Of a stretch of 64,000 bases of DNA, positions 16,112 through 25,550 are shown in pieces. The stretch is from positions 62,001 through 126,000 of the forward strand of contig NZ_FOHB01000006.1 in assembly GCF_900111375.1 (NCBI RefSeq), given 5' to 3'. The notes below the pieces were generated by a model, which did no database searches, had not been told where the DNA came from, and worked only from the letters and a program-made list of their open reading frames with translations. Made by a program: the position numbers and the translations under genes. The stretch is from Pedococcus cremeus (GTDB lineage Bacteria; Actinomycetota; Actinomycetes; Actinomycetales; Dermatophilaceae). How positions within the stretch are numbered: position 1 is the first letter of the stretch; every line of letters starts with the position of its first letter.

Positions 16112-18976
16112 ATGGCAGCAGACCGACCGGCCCCGACCGGCCCCGCAGCCCCCGAGCTGCGCATCGTCGAGTCCCGCGTCTACCGCGGCGGCAACATCTG
16201 GTCCTACGACCCCGCCATCCACCTCGTGGTCGACCTCGGGGTGCTCGAGGGCTACCCCACCGACACCATCGAGGGGTTCACCGAGCGGCTCGTCGAGCTG
16301 CTGCCCGGGCTGGAGAACCACACCTGCTCACGGGGCGTGAGGGGCGGGTTCGTGGCCCGCATGCACGAGGGCACCTGGCTGGGCCACGTCGCCGAGCACG
16401 TCGCCCTGCAGCTCCAGCAGGAGGCCGGCCACGACATGCGCCGCGGCAAGACGCGTGCGGTCAAGGGCGAGCCCGGGCGCTACAACGTCATCTACGCCTA
16501 CGCCGACGAGTCGGTCGGTCTCGCCGCCGGCACCCTCGCCGTGCGGCTGGTCAACCACCTCGTGCAGGCCGAGGAGGGCTTCGACTTCGCCGAGGAGCTC
16601 GACCAGTTCCTGCGCCGCGCCCAGCGCACGGCTTTCGGGCCGTCGACCGCTGCCATCATCGAGGAGGCGGTCAGCCGAGACATCCCCTACATCCGGCTCA
16701 ACACCGCGTCGCTGGTGCAGCTGGGCCAGGGCGTCCACGCGCAGCGCATCCGCGCCACCATGACGTCGAAGACCTCCTCCCTCGCCGTCGACATCGCCGG
16801 CGACAAGGACATGACCACCCGCCTCCTGGCCTCGGCGGGGCTGCCCGTGCCGAAGCAGGAGACGGTCCGGTCCGCCGACGCGGCCGCCGCCGCCGCGCGA
16901 CGCATCGGCTTCCCGGTCGTGGTCAAGCCCCTGGACGGCAACCACGGCCGCGGCGTGTGCCTGGACCTGCAGAGCGACGAGGAGGTGCGGTCCTCGTTCG
17001 AGGTCGCCCGCTCGGAGTCGCGGCGCGGCCACGTCATCGTCGAGTCCTTCGTGGCCGGGCGCGACTACCGGTGCCTCATCGTCGGCGGCAGGATGCAGGC
17101 CATCGCCGAGCGGGTGCCCGCCCACGTCGTCGGCGACGGCACCCACACCGTCAGTGAGCTGGTCGAGATCACCAACGCCGACCCGCGCCGCGGCGTCGGC
17201 CACGAGAAGGTGCTGACCCGCATCAAGGTCGACGACGCAGCCACCGCCCTCGTCAAGGACCAGGGCTGGGAGATGGACGACGTGCCGCCCGAGGGCCAGA
17301 TGGTCAAGCTCGCCCTGACCGGCAACATGTCGACCGGTGGCATCTCGGTCGACCGCACCTTCGAGGCGCACCCCGACAACGTCGAGATCGCCGAGGAGGC
17401 GGCCCGGATGATCGGGCTCGACGTCGCGGGCATCGACTTCATCTGCCCCGACATCGCCTCCCCGGTCCGCGAGACGGGCGGCGCGATCTGCGAGGTGAAC
17501 GCGGCGCCCGGGTTCCGCATGCACACGCACCCGACGGTCGGCGAGCCGCAGTACATCGCCAAGCCGGTCGTCGACCTGCTCTTCCCGCCGGGCTCCCCCT
17601 CCCGGGTCCCGATCGTCTCGGTCACCGGCACCAACGGGAAGACCACGACCGCACGCATGATCGCCCACATCTTCAAGGGCATCGGGCGCAAGGTCGGCAT
17701 GACCTCGACCGACGGCGTCGTCATCGACGAGCGCCTCGTCATCAAGGCCGACGCGTCCGGCCCCCGGTCGGCCCGCATGGTGCTGCAGAACCCGCGCGTC
17801 GACTTCGCCGTCATGGAGGTCGCCCGCGGCGGCATCCTGCGCGAGGGGCTCGGCTACGACCGCAACGACGTCGCCGTCGTCACCAACATCGCGCCCGACC
17901 ACCTCGGCCTGCGGGGCGTCGACACCCTCGAGCAGCTCGCCGACGTCAAGGCCGTCATCGTCGAGGCCGTGCCCCGCGACGGGTTCGCGGTGCTCAACGC
18001 CGACGACGCCCTCGTGCGCAAGATGCGGCGCCGGTGCTCCGGCGGGGTCGTGTGGTTCTCGCTGCAGCCGCCCGGCAGCAAGGTCCGCGAGTTCGTCGAG
18101 GACTACTGCCGCCGCGGTGGACGCGCCGTGGTGCTCGAGCCCACCGACAAGGGCGACATGATCGTCATCAAGCACGGCCGCCGCAGCATGCAGCTGGCCT
18201 GGACACACCTGCTGCCCTCGACCTTCGGCGGCACCGCCAAGTTCAACGTCGCCAACGCCATGGCGGCGGCCGGTGCGGCCTTCGCCGCCGGCGCCGGGTT
18301 GCACGAGATCCGCCAGGGGCTGCGGACGTTCACCACGTCCTACTACCTCTCCCCCGGCCGGATGAACCAGGTCAACGTCAACAACGTCGACGTCTTCGTC
18401 GACTACTGCCACAACGCCCCCGGCATGCGGGTGCTGGGCCAGTTCGTCGACGCCTACGCGGAGCAGAAGGCCGGCCAGGCCGACCTGGGCAAGATCTCGC
18501 GGATCGGCGTCATCGCCACCGCCGGCGACCGCCGCGACGACGACATGCGAGAGCTCGGAGCCATCGCCGCGGGGCACTTCGACGTGCTCGTCGTGCGCGA
18601 GGACGAGCGGCTGCGCGGCCGCCGGCGCGGCGAGACCGCGGCCCTGGTCGCCGAGGGCGCCCGCACCCGGATGGCCGAGGAGGGCGTGCGCTGCCGGCAG
18701 GTCGACGTGGTCATCGACGAGGCCGAGGCCGTGCGCAACGCGATGGCCCGGGCCAACCCGGGTGACGTCGTGGTGCTCTGCGTCGACAACCACGCCCAGG
18801 TGCTCGGCGAGCTCGAGCAGCTCACCCAGAGCGCACAGGCCGGTGCCCACACCGGCGGACCCGTCGTGGGCGACCCCGACCTCGACCCGGTCGAGCTCCA
18901 GACGGAGGCCCAGGCCTCGGGCGACGAGGCGGGCGCCACCGCCGAGGAGGAGCTCGAGGCCGGCCAGCCCGGCTGA
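16112..18976 (+). CDS. cphA: Cyanophycin synthetase
   Basis: Makes the nitrogen-storage polymer cyanophycin by adding Asp to the backbone and Arg to its side chains, using two ATP per dipeptide. It has 954 residues, slightly long. Order: N-terminal domain (LRIVESRVYRGGNIWS), ATP-grasp domain at about 220-490 (VKPLDGNHGRGV, CEVNAAPGFRMH), then a Mur-ligase-like domain with P-loop TGTNGKTTT near residue 505 and a C-terminal domain (DYCHNAPGMRV). The last 50 residues are acidic, low in complexity and not typical. A strong AAGGAG site precedes the ATG. It faces a Mur-ligase/TPR gene across a shared terminator. Confidence 0.94.
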   Translation: MAADRPAPTGPAAPELRIVESRVYRGGNIWSYDPAIHLVVDLGVLEGYPTDTIEGFTERLVELLPGLENHTCSRGVRGGFVARMHEGTWLGHVAEHVALQLQQEAGHDMRRGKTRAVKGEPGRYNVIYAYADESVGLAAGTLAVRLVNHLVQAEEGFDFAEELDQFLRRAQRTAFGPSTAAIIEEAVSRDIPYIRLNTASLVQLGQGVHAQRIRATMTSKTSSLAVDIAGDKDMTTRLLASAGLPVPKQETVRSADAAAAAARRIGFPVVVKPLDGNHGRGVCLDLQSDEEVRSSFEVARSESRRGHVIVESFVAGRDYRCLIVGGRMQAIAERVPAHVVGDGTHTVSELVEITNADPRRGVGHEKVLTRIKVDDAATALVKDQGWEMDDVPPEGQMVKLALTGNMSTGGISVDRTFEAHPDNVEIAEEAARMIGLDVAGIDFICPDIASPVRETGGAICEVNAAPGFRMHTHPTVGEPQYIAKPVVDLLFPPGSPSRVPIVSVTGTNGKTTTARMIAHIFKGIGRKVGMTSTDGVVIDERLVIKADASGPRSARMVLQNPRVDFAVMEVARGGILREGLGYDRNDVAVVTNIAPDHLGLRGVDTLEQLADVKAVIVEAVPRDGFAVLNADDALVRKMRRRCSGGVVWFSLQPPGSKVREFVEDYCRRGGRAVVLEPTDKGDMIVIKHGRRSMQLAWTHLLPSTFGGTAKFNVANAMAAAGAAFAAGAGLHEIRQGLRTFTTSYYLSPGRMNQVNVNNVDVFVDYCHNAPGMRVLGQFVDAYAEQKAGQADLGKISRIGVIATAGDRRDDDMRELGAIAAGHFDVLVVREDERLRGRRRGETAALVAEGARTRMAEEGVRCRQVDVVIDEAEAVRNAMARANPGDVVVLCVDNHAQVLGELEQLTQSAQAGAHTGGPVVGDPDLDPVELQTEAQASGDEAGATAEEELEAGQPG

Positions 18977-19024
18977 GCGGGCGCCCGGGCCAGCAGGCCC
19001 TGGCAGCCGGTGAGCAGTGACAGC

Positions 19025-19059
19025 GGGTATGCCGCGTGGCCCGGCCACGCGGCATACCC
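19025..19059. terminator. Bidirectional hairpin terminator between cphA and the Mur/TPR gene
   Basis: A perfect 16-base-pair stem (19025-19040 with 19044-19059, loop CCG) lies between two convergent genes, 48 bases past the cphA stop and 4 bases before the stop of the gene on the other strand. The arms open with GGGTATGCCG and close with CGGCATACCC, so it holds two inverted copies of the dispersed octamer, like the hairpin at 6509-6546. Confidence 0.78.
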
Positions 19060-19063
19060 CGTC

Positions 19064-21259
19064 TCAGCGGTGCCGCAGCTCCTCGGCGTAGGCGTGCAGC
19101 GCCCGCTGGTAGCTGAGGCTGTCCTCGTCGCCGGCGTGGTGCAGCAGGGCGTCGACGAGGTCGGCGACCGCCTCGTCCCCGCGACCGCAGTCGGCGGCCG
19201 CGAGGGCACGGAAGGCGGTGACCGCGACGCTGTGCGGCCGTTCGTGCGCGAGCTCGGTGAGCAGCTGGAGGGACTCCTCCGCCTTGCCGACCACCCGCAG
19301 GCTGGAAGCGAGCTGGATCCGGGCCCGGTGACGCTGCGGCTCGCGCAGGCCGAGGTCGAGCGCCTGCTGGTACAGCGGGATCGCCTCCGCCTCGTCACCG
19401 GCGGCGTCGAGGGCGCTGGCGTGCTCGTAGGCGAGCCGGGCGTCCTTCGGGTGCTGGGCGTGCAGCTGCCGCGCGGCCCGCACCCGCGCCCGCGGGTCGG
19501 CCAGGTCCCACAGCTCGGCGATGGCGGCCTCGGCGTCGTGCTCGCCGCGGGCGGCGACGACCTTGCGCCGGATGTCGGCCGCCGTGTCGGGCACCGCACC
19601 CTGGGAGGCGAGCCACGCCGAGACCTCGGCCCGTTCCGAGTGGCACATGAGGCACACGACGTCGCCGTCGGTCGCCTCCGGCACGAGCGCCTGCAGGCCG
19701 GCGAGCTCGGTCTCGCAGGACTCGATGTCGGCCACCCCGGCGCGGGCCAGGCCCACGCGCAGGTGGTGCTCGAGGTCGGCCATCGAGCGGCCGCGCAGGT
19801 AGTGCGCCTTGTGCGCGGCGACCACCCGGTCGGCGCGCAGGCCCGCGATCTCGCCCATCGACTCGAGCAGGTCGTCGGTGCGGTCACCCGCCAGGCCGAG
19901 CCCGAGGTGCACGAGGGCGCCGGGCACCCGAAGGCCGTGGGCGACGTCCATGAGCGCCTCGAGGCCGGCCTCGTTGTGCGCCAGGTCGACGATGACGGTG
20001 ATGCTGCCGCCATCGGCCGCGGGCATCGTGTAGGTGTTCATGCGGCCGGGGTTGAGCCGCTCGTCGGGCGCGAAGGTCTTCAGCCCCTCCACGACCGCGT
20101 CGCGCGGCAGCCCGAGCCCCAGAGCCGCGGCGGCAGCGGCGAGGGCGTTGGCGAGGTTGTGCTGGGAGAGGCCGGCGAGCGTCACCGGCACGTCGAGGAT
20201 GCTGACGAGGCGGTCGGGCTCCCGGCCCGGGGCGAGCACGGTGATGTCTCCGTCGAGGATCGTGATGGCCCGGCCGCCTGCCGCCAGCGACTCGCGCACG
20301 GCAGGTGCGTCGGAGCGGAGGGTGAAGACCCACGGCTTGGCGCGGGTGCCCAGCCGCATGGCCCACACCCGCGGGTCCTCGCCGTTGAGCACGGCCCAGC
20401 CGCTCGACTTCGTGACCTTGGTGATGACGGCCTTGACCTCGGCGAGCTGGTCGACGGTGTCGATGCCCTGGAGTCCGAGGTGGTCGGCCGAGACGTTGGT
20501 GACCACGCTGACGTCATTGGCGGCGACACCCATGCCCTTGAGCAGCAGGCCACCCCGTGCGGTCTCGAGGATGCCGAGCTGCACCCCCGGCGACGACAGC
20601 ACGGCCCGCGAACCGGCCGGGCCGGAGTAGTCGCCGGGCTCGACCATCCGGCCCTGCACCACGACGCCGTCGGTGGACGACCACGCCGTCCGCAGCCCGG
20701 CGGTCATGCCGATGTGGCCGAGCAGCCGGGTCGTGGTGGTCTTGCCGTTGGTGCCCGTCACCGAGGCGACGGGCACGGAGGGGGTGATGACCGTCGGGCG
20801 CTCCCCGGGGTCGGCGCGGGTGATCTCGTGGGACTGCTCGACGGTGACGTCGTTGCCCTCGAGCCACCCGGCGAGCAGTGGCCCGAGCGCGTGGCCGAGT
20901 GCGCGAGCCCGGCCGCGTCGGCGCCAGACGTAGGCGGCGACGACCTCCTCAGGCGTGCTGCCCGGGCGGCAACGGACCCCGAGACGGCTCGTGCCGCTCG
21001 AGGTCGCGAGGCGCCGCACCGCCCGCTCCACCACCCGGGTGAGGAACCGCTGTCGCTGCTCGGAGCCCGCTGCACCGGCGCGGCTGCCCCGCAGGCCGAT
21101 CCGTCGGGCGAGGTCGTTCATGGCCGGCTCGTCGGCGTCGAGGTAGCCCGGCAGCGCCAGGGTGACCTTGACCGCGGGCTTGGAGAAGTAGAGGTTGGGG
21201 CCCTCCAGGATGCGGACCTCGGCGACGATGACGGCGGGGTCGAGGGGGTCGTGCGTCAT
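19064..21259 (-). CDS. CphA-like Mur ligase without ATP-grasp domain, fused to a TPR domain
   Basis: 731 residues. Residues 1-150 resemble the N-terminal domain of cyanophycin synthetase (VRILEGPNLYFSKPAVKVTLAL). The ATP-grasp domain that adds Asp is absent. Residues 160-560 form a Mur-ligase domain with P-loop VTGTNGKTTTTR at 167-178, TNVSADHLG, SQHNLANALAA and the C-terminal NPGRMNTY and VDLAHNEAG blocks. From about residue 575 a TPR domain follows (AELWDLADPRARVRAARQLH, then repeats to the end). The frame is uninterrupted, so this is a true fusion. It converges on cphB-cphA. By family logic it could ligate an amino acid to an existing chain, but substrate and reaction are unknown. The ATG at 21259 follows TAGGCT by 8 bases. 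Confidence 0.82.
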   Translation of the reverse strand: MTHDPLDPAVIVAEVRILEGPNLYFSKPAVKVTLALPGYLDADEPAMNDLARRIGLRGSRAGAAGSEQRQRFLTRVVERAVRRLATSSGTSRLGVRCRPGSTPEEVVAAYVWRRRGRARALGHALGPLLAGWLEGNDVTVEQSHEITRADPGERPTVITPSVPVASVTGTNGKTTTTRLLGHIGMTAGLRTAWSSTDGVVVQGRMVEPGDYSGPAGSRAVLSSPGVQLGILETARGGLLLKGMGVAANDVSVVTNVSADHLGLQGIDTVDQLAEVKAVITKVTKSSGWAVLNGEDPRVWAMRLGTRAKPWVFTLRSDAPAVRESLAAGGRAITILDGDITVLAPGREPDRLVSILDVPVTLAGLSQHNLANALAAAAAALGLGLPRDAVVEGLKTFAPDERLNPGRMNTYTMPAADGGSITVIVDLAHNEAGLEALMDVAHGLRVPGALVHLGLGLAGDRTDDLLESMGEIAGLRADRVVAAHKAHYLRGRSMADLEHHLRVGLARAGVADIESCETELAGLQALVPEATDGDVVCLMCHSERAEVSAWLASQGAVPDTAADIRRKVVAARGEHDAEAAIAELWDLADPRARVRAARQLHAQHPKDARLAYEHASALDAAGDEAEAIPLYQQALDLGLREPQRHRARIQLASSLRVVGKAEESLQLLTELAHERPHSVAVTAFRALAAADCGRGDEAVADLVDALLHHAGDEDSLSYQRALHAYAEELRHR

Positions 21260-21267
21260 GGGCGCCG

Positions 21268-21273
21268 AGCCTA
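21268..21273 (-). promoter_or_regulatory. Candidate -10 box (TAGGCT) for the Mur/TPR gene
   Basis: TAGGCT on the minus strand, 8 bases before the ATG at 21259. The spacing is slightly longer than the usual 6-7. Confidence 0.45.
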
Positions 21274-21342
21274 GTGGCGGCGGCCGGGTGCGGCGCTGCC
21301 GGGCGGCATGGGGCGGCGTCGCGTTCCGGCGCTGCCGGGCGG

Positions 21343-22101
21343 CTACTGGCCCATCACGTGCACGCCGCCGTCGACGTGCACGATCTCGCCGGTCGTGGCC
21401 GGGAACCAGTCGGAGAGCAGCGCCGCGCACGCCTTCGCGGCGGGCACCGGGTCGTTGACGTCCCAGCCGAGCGGGGCCCGCTGGTTCCAGGTGTTCTCGA
21501 ACGCCTCGAAGCCCGGGATGGACTTGGCGGCGGTGGTGCGGATCGGGCCGGCCGAGACGAGGTTGCAGCGCACACCCTTCGGGCCGAGGTCGCGGGCGCA
21601 GTAGCGGTTGGTCGACTCGAACGCCGCCTTGGCGACACCCATCCAGTCGTAGACCGGCCACGCGAACTTGGCGTCGAAGGTGAGGCCGACGATGCTGCCG
21701 CCGGCCGACATGCGCGGCAGGGCGGCCACCGCGAGGGACTTCAGCGAGAACGCCGACGCGTGCATGGCGGTGCTGACGTCCTCGAAGGTCGCCTCGAGGA
21801 AGTTGAAGGCGCCCTGCGGGGCGAACCCGATCGAGTGCAGCACGCCGTCGAGGTGGTCGACGTGCTCTCCGAGCCGGTCGGCGAGGGTGTCGAGGTGCTC
21901 CTGGTCGGTGACGTCGAGCTCGAGCACCGGCGGCGTGGTGGGCAGGCGCCTGGCGATCGTCTGGGTGATCTTCATGGTGCGGCCGAAGGAGGTCAGCACC
22001 ACCTCGGCGCCCTCCTCCTGGGCCAGGCGGGCCACGTGGAACGCGATGGAGGAGTCCATCAGGACCCCGGTGATGAGCAGCTTCTTGCCCTCGAGCAGCA
22101 T
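21343..22101 (-). CDS. fabI: Enoyl-[acyl-carrier-protein] reductase (NADH), FabI/InhA type
   Basis: Reduces trans-2-enoyl-ACP to acyl-ACP, the last step of each fatty acid elongation cycle. It has 252 residues. A divergent SDR: Gly-rich loop GVLMDSSIAFHVARLAQ, SIGFAP, and the catalytic Tyr-x6-Lys in YDWMGVAKAAF. The C-terminus GEIVHVDGGVHVMG is the family signature and close to mycobacterial InhA, an established drug target. It lies downstream of fabG, as in the mabA-inhA pair of mycobacteria, with an 81-base gap. That gap contains AAGGA about 10 bases from the ATG and no clear promoter. Confidence 0.94.
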   Translation of the reverse strand: MLLEGKKLLITGVLMDSSIAFHVARLAQEEGAEVVLTSFGRTMKITQTIARRLPTTPPVLELDVTDQEHLDTLADRLGEHVDHLDGVLHSIGFAPQGAFNFLEATFEDVSTAMHASAFSLKSLAVAALPRMSAGGSIVGLTFDAKFAWPVYDWMGVAKAAFESTNRYCARDLGPKGVRCNLVSAGPIRTTAAKSIPGFEAFENTWNQRAPLGWDVNDPVPAAKACAALLSDWFPATTGEIVHVDGGVHVMGQ

Positions 22102-22182
22102 GTGCGCGTCGTCCTTACCGTGCTGGGGTTCGTGGTCAGTGGTGTGGTGCGGGCCGGTTCCGTGGTGCCGTGTCGGCCCGGG

Positions 22183-23003
<821 letters not shown>

Positions 23004-23080
23004 TCGAGACGGGGGGTGGCGCGTGCTCCTGGTGCCCGGCCCGACGGCATACCGGCGCGTCATCCGCCCCGACGGCGGCT

Positions 23081-23086
23081 TATCGT
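23081..23086 (+). promoter_or_regulatory. Candidate -10 box (TATCGT), leaderless
   Basis: TATCGT ends 6 bases before the ATG at 23093. Confidence 0.6.
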
Positions 23087-23092
23087 GGAGGC

Positions 23093-23410
23093 ATGCCGGG
23101 ACCCCATCGCCGCCAGCCACCTGTGGTGGTGCAGTCGGTGACCTCGGCGCCGGAGTCGCTCGCCGAGGAGCAGGCCGCCCGGATCCGGCGCTACCTGTTC
23201 ACCATGGGCGTGCGCACGGCGTGCTTCATCCTCGCCGCGGTGACGGCGACCCAGGGCGCGCCGTGGTGGGTGTGGGGCTCTTTCTCGGTGGCCGCGGTCC
23301 TGCTGCCCTACATCGCGGTCGTGATGGCCAACGCGGTCCGGCCCCGCACCGCCGGCCGCACCAACCCCGTGACCCCGATCGTCGACCACACCCGGCAGAT
23401 CGAGCGGTGA
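23093..23410 (+). CDS. DUF3099 family small membrane protein
   Basis: 105 residues with a short basic N-terminus, then a motif rich in E and R (EEQAARIRRYLFTMGVRTACFILA) leading into two membrane spans (about 40-60 and 65-85) and a polar tail. This is the layout of the actinobacterial DUF3099 family, whose function is unknown. Start ATG at 23093, 6 bases after TATCGT. Its stop overlaps the GTG of the next gene, so the two are co-translated. Confidence 0.75.
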   Translation: MPGPHRRQPPVVVQSVTSAPESLAEEQAARIRRYLFTMGVRTACFILAAVTATQGAPWWVWGSFSVAAVLLPYIAVVMANAVRPRTAGRTNPVTPIVDHTRQIER

Positions 23411-23619
23411 GCACCGGTCTGGTCTGCAGCGCCAAGGGCTGCCGCGCCACTGCCACCTGGGCACACCTGTGGAACAACCCGCGGCTGCACACGCCCGAGC
23501 GGCGCAAGGTCTGGCTGGCGTGCGACGAGCACCGGGTCAGCCTCGGCGAGTTCCTGTCCGTCCGCGGGTTCCTCAAGGAGACGGTGCCCGCGGCGGAGAT
23601 CCCGGCCGATGCCGGCTGA
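23407..23619 (+). CDS. Small conserved protein with a probable zinc site
   Basis: 70 residues. Start GTG at 23407 overlaps the DUF3099 stop (GTGA). Cysteines and a histidine are arranged as CSAKGC near the N-terminus and ACDEH at 38-42, a likely four-ligand zinc site. Between them lies ATATWAHLWNNPRLHTPERRKVW. I know similar short actinobacterial proteins only as hypothetical. Translational coupling to DUF3099 suggests a joint role, possibly at the membrane. Confidence 0.65.
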   Translation: MSTGLVCSAKGCRATATWAHLWNNPRLHTPERRKVWLACDEHRVSLGEFLSVRGFLKETVPAAEIPADAG

Positions 23620-23637
23620 GCGGGCTCGACCCGTCGG

Positions 23638-24687
23638 TCAGCCGCCGATCGCGGACATGGGGCGGTCCGGCTGCACGAAGCCGGGTTCGCCGATGCCGTG
23701 GCCCCGCGCCTTGCGCCACATCTCGCCCTGCAGCAGCCGGGCCAGCTCCTCGTCGGTGGCGCCGTCGCGCAGCGGCCCCCGCAGGTCGGTCTCGGTGCGG
23801 GAGAACAGGCAGTTGCGCACCTGGCCGTCGGCGGTGAGCCGCACCCGGTCGCAGGCGGCGCAGAACGGCTGGCTGACGCTGGCGATGATGCCCACCGTCG
23901 CAGGTCCGCCGTTCACGAGGAACAGCTCGGCGGGCGCGCTCCCCCGGTCCTCGGCGGGCAGCTCGGTGAGCGTGAAGCGTTCCTCGAGGTGCGCGCGCAC
24001 CTCCGCGGCAGCGACCATGCTGGTGGCGTCCCAGCCGTGCTGGGCGTCGAGCGGCATCTGCTCGATGAAGCGCAGGTCGTAGCCGCGGTCGAGGCACCAC
24101 TGCAGCAGCTCGGGCACCGAGGTGTCGTTGACGCCCCGCATCGCCACCGCGTTCACCTTGACCGGTTCCAGCCCGGCTGCGGCAGCCGCCTTCAACCCTG
24201 CCTCCACGTCGTGCAGCCGGTCGCGCCGGGTCAGGGTGGCGAACTCCTGCGGGTCGATGGTGTCGAGGCTGACGTTGACGCGGTCGAGCCCGGCGTCGGC
24301 CAGCGGCTGGGCGAGCCGGTCGAGCCCCACGCCGTTGGTCGTCATCGCGATCCGGGGCCGTGGCTCCAGGGCGGCGATGCCGCGCACCACGTCGACCAGC
24401 GAACGACGGAGCAGCGGCTCACCACCCGTCAGGCGCACCTGCTGCACCCCGAGGCCGACGAAGATCCCCACGAGGCGCACGATCTCCTCGTCGGTGAGCA
24501 TCTCCGGCTTCGGCAGCCAGGGCAATCCCTCGGCGGGCATGCAGTACGTGCAGCGCAGGTTGCAGCGGTCGGTGACGGAGACGCGCAGGTCGCGCGCCAC
24601 CCGGCCGAACTGGTCCGGCAGCCCGGTCGTGCCCTCTGGCAACGAGGTGCCCTGGGCGCGCGGGCGCGGGAACGGGAGGCCGGTCAT
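23638..24687 (-). CDS. moaA: GTP 3',8-cyclase, molybdenum cofactor synthesis
   Basis: Radical-SAM enzyme that, with MoaC, converts GTP to cyclic pyranopterin monophosphate, the first step of molybdenum cofactor synthesis. It has 349 residues. The radical-SAM cluster motif CNLRCTYC and the second cluster ([18 protein letters not shown] region) are intact, and the chain ends in the essential double glycine (SAIGG). The ATG at 24687 follows TAGTCT by 7 bases; a GTG two codons earlier sits too close to that box. No other moa gene is nearby. It is divergent from the SURF1 gene. Confidence 0.95.
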   Translation of the reverse strand: MTGLPFPRPRAQGTSLPEGTTGLPDQFGRVARDLRVSVTDRCNLRCTYCMPAEGLPWLPKPEMLTDEEIVRLVGIFVGLGVQQVRLTGGEPLLRRSLVDVVRGIAALEPRPRIAMTTNGVGLDRLAQPLADAGLDRVNVSLDTIDPQEFATLTRRDRLHDVEAGLKAAAAAGLEPVKVNAVAMRGVNDTSVPELLQWCLDRGYDLRFIEQMPLDAQHGWDATSMVAAAEVRAHLEERFTLTELPAEDRGSAPAELFLVNGGPATVGIIASVSQPFCAACDRVRLTADGQVRNCLFSRTETDLRGPLRDGATDEELARLLQGEMWRKARGHGIGEPGFVQPDRPMSAIGG

Positions 24688-24694
24688 GGGCACC

Positions 24695-24700
24695 AGACTA
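24695..24700 (-). promoter_or_regulatory. Candidate -10 box (TAGTCT) for moaA, leaderless
   Basis: TAGTCT on the minus strand, 7 bases before the ATG at 24687. It lies 7 bases from the divergent SURF1 -10 box, so the two promoters nearly overlap. Confidence 0.55.
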
Positions 24701-24707
24701 TGCCGGG

Positions 24708-24713
24708 TACCGT
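24708..24713 (+). promoter_or_regulatory. Candidate -10 box (TACCGT) for the SURF1 gene, leaderless
   Basis: TACCGT ends 6 bases before the GTG at 24720. Confidence 0.6.
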
Positions 24714-24719
24714 GATCCG

Positions 24720-25526
24720 GTGCTCCGGGTTCTCGCTACGCCCCGCTGGCTGGGTGCCCTGGCCCTCGCCGCGGTGTTCGCCGTGGCCGCCTACTTCCTC
24801 GGCCAGTGGCAGTGGCACCGCTACGAGGGCAAGAAGGTGCGGGCCGACCGGATCAACGCCCACTACGACGCCCGGCCCGTGCCGCTGGCGGGCCAGGTCG
24901 GCAGCAGTCCCATGCCGGTCAGGCTGGACTGGACCCGCGTGACCGCGCAGGGCCGGTATGCCGCGAGCGAGCCGCTGCTGGTCCGGAACCGTCCACTGGA
25001 GGGCACCTACGGCTACGAGGTGCTCAGCCCCTTCACCCTCGCCGACGGGCGCACCCTGCTCATCGACCGGGGCTGGGTCCCGAACGCCGAGAACGCCGAG
25101 ACCCTGCCGAACATCCCTCCGACACCGACCGGCACCGTGACGGTGACGGGGTGGCTGCGCCAGTCGGAGAGGTCCCTGGGTCGCAACCTGCCCGCCGGCC
25201 AGCTCGCCAGCATCAACGTCCCGCAGGCGCAGAAGCAGGTGGGCACCGACGTCCTGGGCGCCTACCTCGTCCTGGACCGGGAGCAGGTGGCCGGCAGCAG
25301 TGCCACGCCGCCGCGCCCCTACCGGCTGGAGCGCCCCGACACCGGTCTGGGACCGCACCAGGCCTACGCGTTCCAGTGGTGGGGCTCGATGGCGGTCGGC
25401 TTCGTGCTGGTCTTCTTCGGTGTCCGCCGCGAGTACCGGGAGGGCCTCGAGGGCGAGGGCGGCACGGAACGCCCGTCGGCGGGCAAGCCGCGGAAGGTCA
25501 GGGTCTGGGACGAGGAGGACGCCTGA
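24720..25526 (+). CDS. SURF1 family cytochrome oxidase biogenesis protein
   Basis: 268 residues with a membrane span near each end ([18 protein letters not shown] at about 12-30; [12 protein letters not shown] at about 222-235) and a periplasmic domain between them, the SURF1 layout. Typical blocks are LGQWQWHRY after the first span, [26 protein letters not shown] and [16 protein letters not shown]. The family assists insertion of heme a into cytochrome c oxidase subunit I. The C-terminal tail after the second span is charged and cytoplasmic. It fits functionally with ctaA and ctaB at 56-60 kb. Confidence 0.88.
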   Translation: MLRVLATPRWLGALALAAVFAVAAYFLGQWQWHRYEGKKVRADRINAHYDARPVPLAGQVGSSPMPVRLDWTRVTAQGRYAASEPLLVRNRPLEGTYGYEVLSPFTLADGRTLLIDRGWVPNAENAETLPNIPPTPTGTVTVTGWLRQSERSLGRNLPAGQLASINVPQAQKQVGTDVLGAYLVLDREQVAGSSATPPRPYRLERPDTGLGPHQAYAFQWWGSMAVGFVLVFFGVRREYREGLEGEGGTERPSAGKPRKVRVWDEEDA

Positions 25527-25550
25527 GCGTCGACGGCCGTCGCCCGAGCG

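Noticed and set aside
16328-19048. A 906-codon open frame on the minus strand
   Set aside because: Exact antisense of cyanophycin synthetase; no start signal or recognisable domain.
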